Part shown: positions 1 to 4,701 of the stretch, one piece after another
How the letters are laid out: every line of letters starts with the position of its first letter
How positions within the stretch are numbered: position 1 is the stretch's first letter
Source of the DNA: an uncultured Hymenobacter sp.
GTDB lineage: Bacteria; Bacteroidota; Bacteroidia; Cytophagales; Hymenobacteraceae
DNA: 5,292 bases
NCBI GenBank assembly: GCA_937871705.1
Contig: CALMOO010000847.1
Coordinates: 7,982 to 13,273, forward strand
Direction: 5' to 3'
Position numbers and translations under genes: made by a program
Notes under the pieces: generated by a model
Told to the model about the DNA's origin: nothing
What the model saw: the letters and a program-made list of their open reading frames with translations, nothing else
The model's database searches: none

Positions 1-41
1 CTGATGTTGCGGGCGCCTTTTGACTTCTTAAACAACGCTGC

Positions 42-737
42 TTACTTCTTCCGGTACTCCGAGTTTAGGTAAGCGAGCACCGGCTGGGTAATATCTAACC
101 CCTTTTCGCCGTAGGCGATGGTGCCGCTGGGCGCGGCAATAAGTATCATCTTGTAGCCGTGGGCTTTGCCGTAGGCTTCTACTTTTTTGTTCACGCTTTC
201 GAGCACAGTTTGCGTGAGCTTGGCTTCGGCTTCCTGGGCCTGGGCCTGAATCTTTTGCTGCTCTACGGCGCCTTGCTGCTGCTGGGCTTGCAGCTTCTGC
301 TCGGCGGCAGCGCGCTGCTCGGGCGTGAGCGTGGCGGCCGATTTCTGGTACTGCTCCACGGCGGTGCGGAAGCCGCTGATGAGCGTTTGGTTTTGGCGCT
401 CCCAGCCTTTGGCCTTGACCTCGAAGGCTTTGCGAGCATCTTTCATGCCCTGGTAGCCATCCAGCATCTTGCCCGATTCGACGTACACGATGGCGCCGGC
501 GGCGGGTGCTGGGCCAGCCAGCTCTGCGGCCACAGAGGGGGAAGCAGTGCTGGGCACGGCGGCTTCTGGGGCTGGGGCTGGCGCGGCGGCCGTGTCGGCC
601 GGAGCTGCTGCCGTTTCGGTAGGAGCTGCCGCGGCTACGGGCGCAGCCGCTGGCCGCTGGTTGAAATGCAGAAAGTAGAGTACGGCTACTGCAATGAGCA
701 GCACCGTATTAAAAGCTAGTTGAGCAGGATTTTTCAT
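42..737 (-). CDS. Membrane-anchored OmpH/Skp-like periplasmic protein
   Basis: A 231-residue protein. Residues 1-7 are a short polar start with one Lys, and residues 8-25 form one hydrophobic helix (AFNTVLLIAVAVLYFLHF). The helix is long and has no small-x-small cleavage site at its end, so it reads as a membrane anchor rather than a cleaved signal. Residues 28-80 are an Ala/Pro/Thr-rich linker with imperfect TAAAPA repeats. Residues 82-231 are OmpH-like: a beta segment (AIVYVESGKML), a long Gln/Ala/Glu-rich coiled coil (about 100-190) and a closing segment (YKMILIAAPSGTIAYGEKGLDIT) typical of the family. Family members are periplasmic holdase chaperones for outer-membrane proteins; that role is inferred here. 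The ATG at 737 was chosen because it directly precedes the anchor and follows a promoter-like element. An in-frame ATG at 788 would add 17 non-conserved-looking residues and overlap the upstream gene. The gap to that gene's stop is 47 nt. The family call is firm, the exact role less so. Confidence 0.85.
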   Translation of the reverse strand: MKNPAQLAFNTVLLIAVAVLYFLHFNQRPAAAPVAAAAPTETAAAPADTAAAPAPAPEAAVPSTASPSVAAELAGPAPAAGAIVYVESGKMLDGYQGMKDARKAFEVKAKGWERQNQTLISGFRTAVEQYQKSAATLTPEQRAAAEQKLQAQQQQGAVEQQKIQAQAQEAEAKLTQTVLESVNKKVEAYGKAHGYKMILIAAPSGTIAYGEKGLDITQPVLAYLNSEYRKK

Positions 738-742
738 GTTAA

Positions 743-775
743 CAAAGGTAATGGGGGTAGCGGTGAATGAGCCAA
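743..775 (-). promoter_or_regulatory. Bacteroidota-type promoter for the OmpH-like gene
   Basis: On the minus strand TACCTTTG (750 to 743) matches the Bacteroidota -7 consensus TAnnTTTG exactly. A TTG (775 to 773) lies 22 nt upstream as a candidate -33 element. Only five bases separate the -7 element from the ATG at 737, so transcription would begin at or within a base or two of the start codon, giving a leaderless or nearly leaderless mRNA. It lies in the 47-nt gap after the AstE/AspA-like gene, so the OmpH-like gene could be expressed separately from the rimK cassette. The spacing is at the long end of the usual range and the -33 element is only three bases. Confidence 0.45.
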
Positions 776-784
776 CTCCCCCAT

Positions 785-1750
785 TCACGCCTCATCCGGC
801 ACTGCCAAGTGCAGCAGCGCATCGCCTTGGTTGACCACGGGCATGTGGTTGAAACCGATAACGTAACCGCTCATCGGCGACTCTAGCCGCACCGATTGCA
901 AGCCGTAGGGGTCGGCTACGGAACCATATACCTGGCCCTGCTCCACGTAATCACCGAGCTTGACCATGGCCCGAAATAGCCCGGCGTAGCGCGCCCGCAG
1001 CCAGCGGTGGCGGTGGCACACAATGCTGGGGCTAATGGGCGCCGGGCCCTCGGCCGTGCTCATGCCTAGGTGGTGCAGCACCCGCAGCGTGCCCGCAATG
1101 CCAGCCTCAATGCCCGGCTCATCGAGGCGCAGGCTCTCGCCGGTTTCGAATACGATAATGGATTTGCCCAGCGCGTGGGCCGTGGCGCGCAGCGAGCCGG
1201 GCCGCAGGCGGGCGTGCAAGGTGAAGGGCGCCGCGAACGCCTCCGCCAACGCATCGGTCAGGTCGTCTTCGCCCAGCACACACCGCAGTTGCGGAAAGTT
1301 GGCGCGGGCCGCACCACCCGTGTGGAAGTCGATGCCGCAGTCGACGAGCGGCATAATCTCGCGCATGAAGCGGTGCGCCACCCGGCTGGCCACCGAGCCG
1401 CGCGGGTGCCCCGGAAAAGAACGGTTCACGTCCTTGCCATCGGGCACATCGCGGCTAAAGTTCAGAAAACCATAGATATTAAGAATAGGAATAGCGATAA
1501 TGGTGCCGCAGGCCGGCTGCAACAAATTGCGGCGCAGCAGCCGCCGAATGGTTTCGATGCCGTTCACCTCATCGCCGTGCATGCCGGCCATCAGCAGCAG
1601 CACCGGGCCGGGCGCCACGGCCCTGATTACGTGCACCGGCACGTCGATAACCGCTCCGGAGGGCAGCTTCGAAATCACGAGCCGGGTGAGCACGCGCTCG
1701 CCCGGCAAGATGTGCAAACCATTGATAAATAAAGAGCCAACTGGGGGCAT
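785..1750 (-). CDS. AstE/AspA-family zinc deacylase/carboxypeptidase (M14-like), rimK-associated
   Basis: A 321-residue protein of the succinylglutamate desuccinylase/aspartoacylase family, related to M14 carboxypeptidases. Zinc ligands are visible: H58 and E61 in AGMHGDEVNG, and H143 in GIDFHTGG. N109-R110 in GKDVNRSFPG fit the substrate-carboxylate site, and E202 in VFETGES is the likely catalytic glutamate. Residues about 250-318 form a beta-rich C-terminal barrel with GDYVEQGQ and SPMSGYVIG motifs. Family members remove acyl groups from, or cleave, acidic amino acid derivatives; which substrate is used here cannot be read from sequence. It lies 79 nt after rimK on the same strand, which points to glutamate-containing peptides rather than arginine catabolism, and no other ast gene is present. 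The ATG at 1750 was chosen because similarity to the family starts with PPVGSLFINGLHILPGER. The frame stays open far into rimK, but that stretch looks like an out-of-frame shadow. Family certain, function inferred. Confidence 0.88.
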   Translation of the reverse strand: MPPVGSLFINGLHILPGERVLTRLVISKLPSGAVIDVPVHVIRAVAPGPVLLLMAGMHGDEVNGIETIRRLLRRNLLQPACGTIIAIPILNIYGFLNFSRDVPDGKDVNRSFPGHPRGSVASRVAHRFMREIMPLVDCGIDFHTGGAARANFPQLRCVLGEDDLTDALAEAFAAPFTLHARLRPGSLRATAHALGKSIIVFETGESLRLDEPGIEAGIAGTLRVLHHLGMSTAEGPAPISPSIVCHRHRWLRARYAGLFRAMVKLGDYVEQGQVYGSVADPYGLQSVRLESPMSGYVIGFNHMPVVNQGDALLHLAVPDEA

Positions 1751-1829
1751 AGCAGCGCTAGCGGAATTCGCCGGAAACAGCCGGGTGAAAAAAGGTTGCG
1801 CCTTCTTCAAGAATCCCGCCAGTTCCGAT

Positions 1830-2774
1830 TTACACGTCGGCCGCGGCGTCGGGAGTAGCGGGCTTTTTAGGCTTGATTTTGCCTTTGCCGCCGCGCTTGC
1901 GGTGGGCCAAAGCCGCCGTGTAGTCGATGATGCGGCCGGCAATATCGAGGCCGGTGGCTTTCTCAATGCCTTCGAGGCCAGGCGACGAGTTGACTTCGAG
2001 CACCAACGGGCCGCGCTGGCTTTGCAGCATATCCACGCCCGCCACATCCAGGCCCAACGCTTTGGTAGCCAGTAAGGCAGCGGCTTTTTCGGCGCGGCTC
2101 AGCTTCACGAGCGTTCCTACCCCCCCGCGGTGCAGGTTAGAGCGAAACTCACCCTCTTTGCCCTGGCGGCGCATGGCCCCCACTACCTCGCCGTGCACCA
2201 CGAAGGCGCGCACATCGGCCCCCTTGGCTTCGCTGATAAACTCCTGCACCAAGATGCGGGCCTTGAGGTTGTGGAAGGCTTCGATAACCGACTGGGCGGC
2301 TTTGGCGCTTTCGGCCAGCACTACACCCAGACCCTGCGTGCCCTCCAAGAGCTTGATAATGACCGGCGCACCGCCCACGTGCTCGATGAGCGCGGGCACA
2401 TCGGTGCTGAAATTGGTGAACGCTGTTTTGGGCATTCCTACCCCCGCCCGACTCAAAATTTGGGTTGAGCGCAGCTTATCCCTAGAGCGCACAATGGCCT
2501 GACTATCCACGGCCGTGCGCACCTTCATCATCTCAAACTGCCGCACCACGGCCGTGCCATAGAACGTGACCGACGCCCCGATGCGCGGAATAATGGCGTC
2601 GAAATGCGGCAGGGGCTGGCCCTGGTAAATAATGCCGGGCTGGCCCTGCTCCAGCACCAGGTTGCACTGCAAATGGTCGATAACCTGGGCTGCGTGGCCG
2701 CGCTCATGTGCGGCGGCCAGAAGCCGCTTAGTGGAGTACGATTTCGGTTCGCGCGAAAGAATAGCCAGGTTCAT
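1830..2774 (-). CDS. rimK: RimK, ATP-grasp alpha-L-glutamate ligase
   Basis: A 314-residue protein that resembles E. coli RimK over nearly its whole length. RimK uses ATP to add glutamates to the C-terminus of ribosomal protein S6 and can also make poly-alpha-glutamate. Residues 1-90 are the N-terminal pre-ATP-grasp domain (start MNLAILSREP; later DAIIPRIGASVTFYGTAVVR). The ATP-grasp fold runs from about 97 to 290: K100 in RSRDK, K141 and the glycine-rich loop in IKLLEGTQGLGVV, E178 in LVQEF, R211 and N213 in GEFRSNLHRGG, and magnesium ligands D248, E260 and N262 in AGVDML and VLEVNSSPGLEG. All expected catalytic positions are present, so the enzyme should be active. Residues 291-314 form an extra tail, first basic (HRKRGGKGKIKPKK), then Ala/Asp-rich. 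It sits 131 nt after the protease gene and 79 nt before the AstE/AspA-like gene, all on one strand. The start is clear because the first strand begins at once. Whether S6 is its substrate here is unknown. Confidence 0.96.
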   Translation of the reverse strand: MNLAILSREPKSYSTKRLLAAAHERGHAAQVIDHLQCNLVLEQGQPGIIYQGQPLPHFDAIIPRIGASVTFYGTAVVRQFEMMKVRTAVDSQAIVRSRDKLRSTQILSRAGVGMPKTAFTNFSTDVPALIEHVGGAPVIIKLLEGTQGLGVVLAESAKAAQSVIEAFHNLKARILVQEFISEAKGADVRAFVVHGEVVGAMRRQGKEGEFRSNLHRGGVGTLVKLSRAEKAAALLATKALGLDVAGVDMLQSQRGPLVLEVNSSPGLEGIEKATGLDIAGRIIDYTAALAHRKRGGKGKIKPKKPATPDAAADV

Positions 2775-2905
2775 ATAAATAATGCCGGCACTAGCTGGGA
2801 AAAATAACTGGTTGCGCTTTTAAAAAACTACTTAGCCCGTCGCTCCTACCCCCCTTACATGAAGATAGGCTGTAGAAACGCGGGCTTGCCGCCGCCAAGC
2901 TACGG

Positions 2906-3430
2906 CTAAACTGGGCCTGTGTTGCCGAGGCGGGGTAGGCGCAAGTGGCCAGCGGTCCGGCGCTCAGCCTTATAAGATAAATCGCGCCGCGCCACATCGA
3001 CCACAAAATGCCCCTGGCCTAGCAGCGCCCGGCCCAGCAGCACGGGGTAGCGCAGGTCGGAGCGGTCGGCCAGCGAAAACTCGGTTTCGAAGTTTTCGCC
3101 GTACAGCTGCACCACGGTTTTAATGACGTAGCGGGCCTGCACATCCCCGTTGGAGGAGCGAATATCGCGCTGGTCAAACTCGCGAAATGCGAGCAACTGG
3201 CCGTTGGTGGCCGGGTGTTCGGGGTCGAGCAGGCGCACGTAGAGCACCGGCTGGCCGGTAGTGGGGTCGGGCACGAGGCGCACCTCGTTGCAATGGATGG
3301 CACTGGTGTAAGCGCCGGTGTCCACCTTGGCTTCTACCCCATATAGGGCAAGCGCGGGCAGGTCGATGAGCTCGCGGCGGCCGAGCTGGCGCTTTACCGG
3401 CCGCTCTCTTGGTGGTTTGCTGAGTGCCAT
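2906..3430 (-). CDS. Retropepsin-like aspartic protease of the RimK-associated 'ATP-dependent zinc protease' family (PF05618)
   Basis: A 174-residue soluble protein without signal peptide or membrane segment. The family is usually annotated 'ATP-dependent zinc protease', but the sequence shows the aspartic-protease signature: V36-D37-T38-G39-A40 in YGVEAKVDTGAYTSAIHC, then a flap-like region (residues 60-115) and the family's conserved YPVLLGRALLGQGHFVVDV (128-146). There is no HExxH zinc motif and no P-loop. One DTG motif per chain implies a homodimer, as in retropepsins. Such genes are commonly found beside rimK, and a related small protease in the Pseudomonas rimABK locus has been linked to RimK-dependent S6 modification, so reversal or trimming of glutamylation is a reasonable inference. 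The ATG at 3430 is preceded by a purine-rich stretch (AAAGGGTAGG). An upstream in-frame ATG at 3475 would add 15 residues unlike the family. After residue 150 the tail is basic and variable. Family certain, substrate inferred. Confidence 0.9.
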   Translation of the reverse strand: MALSKPPRERPVKRQLGRRELIDLPALALYGVEAKVDTGAYTSAIHCNEVRLVPDPTTGQPVLYVRLLDPEHPATNGQLLAFREFDQRDIRSSNGDVQARYVIKTVVQLYGENFETEFSLADRSDLRYPVLLGRALLGQGHFVVDVARRDLSYKAERRTAGHLRLPRLGNTGPV

Positions 3431-3434
3431 GCGC

Positions 3435-3590
3435 CTACCCTTTGTAGCTGATGCGAAAGCCTGCGGGCAGCTCAATGAGCCAAAGATTATCGGTCACCGG
3501 CCGGGCGTGGGGCGTAAAAGTAGCCAAGCAAGTAGTGGGCAACGAAGCTGCGCCCAGCAGCGGCAGCGGCAAAAAGGGTGGCAAATGCAT
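3435..3590 (-). CDS. Possible small ORF (51 aa) just before the protease gene
   Basis: A 51-codon frame from ATG at 3590 to TAG at 3435, ending four bases before the protease start codon. I do not recognise it. The first 25 residues are Leu/Pro-rich and hydrophobic (MHLPPFLPLPLLGAASLP), somewhat like a signal peptide but without a basic N-terminus; the rest is polar and ends IELPAGFRISYKG. The four-base gap would suit translational coupling with the protease. Against it: the ATG lies only four bases past the end of the terminator T-run, leaving no room for a promoter or leader; codon use is not distinctive; and the proline-rich start is unusual. It may simply be the 5' untranslated region of the cassette. 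Confidence 0.2.
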   Translation of the reverse strand: MHLPPFLPLPLLGAASLPTTCLATFTPHARPVTDNLWLIELPAGFRISYKG

Positions 3591-3593
3591 AGC

Positions 3594-3620
3594 AAAAAGC
3601 CCTGCCAAGGGGCAGGGCTT
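3594..3620 (-). terminator. Intrinsic terminator of the 2TM-domain gene
   Basis: A perfect 10-bp inverted repeat, arms AAGCCCTGCC (3597-3606) and GGCAGGGCTT (3611-3620), with a four-base loop. Read on the minus strand, the hairpin ends in a run of five T (3598 to 3594, the first two inside the stem). It begins 37 nt past the stop codon of the 2TM gene (3658), as expected for a Rho-independent terminator of that gene. On the plus strand no T-run follows, so it works in one direction. It isolates the rimK cassette from the 2TM gene. Confidence 0.85.
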
Positions 3621-3657
3621 AAAGATACGTAAGTGGCGCGCGCAGGGGTGGCCGGTC

Positions 3658-3969
3658 TTAGTACTGCTGCTCATTTAGCAGGCGCTCGTACTCGCGCTGG
3701 GTGCGCTCGCCCCGGTTGAGGCTGCTGTAGGCGGCAAAGCCTTGCATGGCCAGCCCAAAGCCCCAGAACACTGTAGCCCAAACCGGCCAGGGCAGCAAAT
3801 CGCGGGTGGCGTGGGGCTGCGGCAGCACGGCCCACAGTAGCCACAGGCCCGCGTTGATAATAACATACGTGAGCAGGTGGCTCTGAAATTTCATGCGGGC
3901 CTTGGCAATCTGCCACAGGCGCTGGTCGCGGGTAGCATCAGGGGGGGTAGTGGGGCGGAGGGGCTGCAT
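3658..3969 (-). CDS. Small 2TM-domain membrane protein (PF13239-like)
   Basis: A 103-residue protein with the plan of the 2TM domain: a polar start (residues 1-17), an amphipathic lead-in (RLWQIAKARMKFQSH), membrane helix 1 at about 31-49 (HLLTYVIINAGLWLLWAVL), a short loop with PQPHATRDLLPWP, membrane helix 2 at about 62-80 (PVWATVFWGFGLAMQGFAA), and a charged tail (NRGERTQREYERLLNEQQ). In other Bacteroidota this domain occurs alone or fused to LytTR or histidine-kinase regulators; its function is unknown. It stands alone here, flanked by its own promoter and terminator, so it is probably a one-gene transcript. The frame stays open to an ATG at 4068, but that start would lie upstream of the promoter at 4005-4036. 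The ATG at 3969 leaves a leader of about 30 nt and matches where family similarity begins. Confidence 0.8.
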   Translation of the reverse strand: MQPLRPTTPPDATRDQRLWQIAKARMKFQSHLLTYVIINAGLWLLWAVLPQPHATRDLLPWPVWATVFWGFGLAMQGFAAYSSLNRGERTQREYERLLNEQQY

Positions 3970-4004
3970 GGCGAAAGGAGTTAATGGCGGTTGGAAGTGA
4001 TGGT

Positions 4005-4036
4005 CAAATGTAGGTTTTTGGCCTACCCCTCCGCAA
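4005..4036 (-). promoter_or_regulatory. Bacteroidota-type promoter of the 2TM-domain gene
   Basis: On the minus strand TACATTTG (4012 to 4005) is an exact match to the -7 consensus TAnnTTTG, and a TTG (4036 to 4034) lies 21 nt upstream, the expected -33/-7 spacing. Transcription should start near 3998-4000, giving an untranslated leader of about 30 nt before the ATG at 3969. A short inverted repeat (GTAGG at 4010-4014, CCTAC at 4022-4026) overlaps the spacer and could be an operator or chance. In a scan by eye, this and the site at 743-750 were the only exact TAnnTTTG matches in the window on either strand. Confidence 0.65.
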
Positions 4037-4134
4037 TTTGCCGAAGCCCAAGCGGTAATTCTGGCCACCCGAACGGTAAAAACTCGGCCCCAACCGTTGC
4101 GTACACCTCGCAGCTTTAGCTGATTTCCCTTGTC

Positions 4135-4695
4135 ATGGCCACTTCCTCATCGGGCACCTTCCCTACCCCTCGCCTGCGCGTCGAGCAGGGCGACATTACC
4201 AAGCTTGACACCACGGCCATCGTCAACGCCGCCAATTCCTCGCTGCTCGGCGGTGGGGGTGTCGATGGCGCCATTCACCGCGCCGGTGGCCCCCAGATTC
4301 TGGAAGAATGCCGCCAGATTCGGGCTAGGCAAGGCGGCTGCAAGACTGGTGAGGCCGTTATTACTACGGGCGGCCGCCTGCCAGCCAAATTTGTTATTCA
4401 CACCGTAGGGCCGGTCTGGAACGGTGGTCACCAAAGCGAGCCAGAACTACTGGCCAATTGCTACCGCAACAGCCTGAAAATTGCCCTCGACAACAAGCTG
4501 GAATCGGTGGCTTTTTCCAGCATCAGCACGGGCGTGTATGGCTACCCCAAGAAAGAGGCTGCTGCCATTGCTGTGCACGAAGTGCAGCAATGGCTAGCGG
4601 CGCACGAATGGCCGAAAGAAGTAGTTTTTGTGGTATTTGACGAGGAGAATAAGCGGCTCTACGAACAAGCGCTGCCTGCTTTGCCCGGCGCGTAG
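4135..4695 (+). CDS. Macro-domain ADP-ribose / O-acetyl-ADP-ribose hydrolase (MacroD/YmdB type)
   Basis: A 186-residue single macro domain. ADP-ribose-binding motifs are in order: GDIT with D20 (adenine contact), AIVNAANSSLLGGGGVDGAIHRAGGP (residues 28-53) with N34 and D44 at the ten-residue spacing of the catalytic Asn and Asp of MacroD-type enzymes, a GCKTGEA segment (68-74), VIHTVGPVW (87-95) and the phosphate loop STGVYGYP (131-138). Such cytosolic enzymes hydrolyse O-acetyl-ADP-ribose, made by sirtuins, and remove mono-ADP-ribose from acidic residues. The full catalytic set predicts activity. Residues 1-13 are a Ser/Thr/Pro-rich lead-in, and no better internal start exists. It is transcribed away from the 2TM gene (165 nt between starts) and towards ispH. 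I find no TAnnTTTG promoter match in front of it. Neither an ADP-ribosyltransferase nor a sirtuin is nearby to name a partner. Confidence 0.93.
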   Translation: MATSSSGTFPTPRLRVEQGDITKLDTTAIVNAANSSLLGGGGVDGAIHRAGGPQILEECRQIRARQGGCKTGEAVITTGGRLPAKFVIHTVGPVWNGGHQSEPELLANCYRNSLKIALDNKLESVAFSSISTGVYGYPKKEAAAIAVHEVQQWLAAHEWPKEVVFVVFDEENKRLYEQALPALPGA

Positions 4696-4701
4696 CGCTC
4701 G

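Larger units (their letters stand above)
2118..4548. repeat. Dispersed CTACCCC / GGGGTAG heptamer
   Basis: The heptamer CTACCCC occurs on the plus strand at 2118, 2438, 2846, 3334, 4023, 4163 and 4542, and as GGGGTAG at 2932, 3044 and 3944. One more GGGGTAG lies outside this span at 754. Every TACCCC hexamer found by eye is preceded by C, and six copies extend to CCTACCCC. Copies lie in coding and non-coding DNA and in both orientations. Roughly one copy would be expected by chance at 60 percent GC. Spacing is irregular, so this is a dispersed short motif and not a tandem array. Confidence 0.5.

Noticed and set aside
159..719. Long plus-strand ORFs opposite the OmpH-like gene, including Ala/Gly-rich frames
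   Set aside because: They are antisense shadows of the Ala/Pro-rich linker and coiled coil; their composition is low-complexity and they show no domain.
1751..2047. N-terminal extension of the AstE/AspA-like gene back into rimK
   Set aside because: The extra residues are an out-of-frame reading of the end of rimK with Arg/Ser/Ala-rich composition; family similarity starts at the ATG at 1750.
1070..2502. Plus-strand ORFs of 150-220 codons opposite the AstE/AspA-like gene and rimK
   Set aside because: The minus-strand frames carry complete, recognisable enzymes with catalytic residues. The plus-strand frames show none, and long antisense frames are expected in GC-rich DNA.
2884..2900. Hairpin GCTTG-N7-CAAGC just after the protease stop as a terminator
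   Set aside because: Only five base pairs and no T-run follows on the minus strand; read-through into rimK is more likely.
2775..2905. Separate promoter in front of rimK (AT-rich stretch with TAGTTTTT and TATTTTTC on the minus strand)
   Set aside because: Neither matches TAnnTTTG exactly and neither has a TTG at the right distance.
3515..3542. Promoter for the rimK cassette: minus-strand TACTTTTA with a TTG 17 nt upstream
   Set aside because: The last base of the -7 consensus is wrong and the spacing is short; too weak to annotate, though it is the best candidate seen in the 3431-3593 gap.
3970..4068. Longer start for the 2TM-domain gene at 4068
   Set aside because: It would place the start codon upstream of the strong promoter match at 4005-4036, and the extra 33 residues do not resemble the family.
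4147..4434. Minus-strand ORF opposite the macro-domain gene
   Set aside because: Antisense shadow of a well-conserved enzyme; no recognisable domain.
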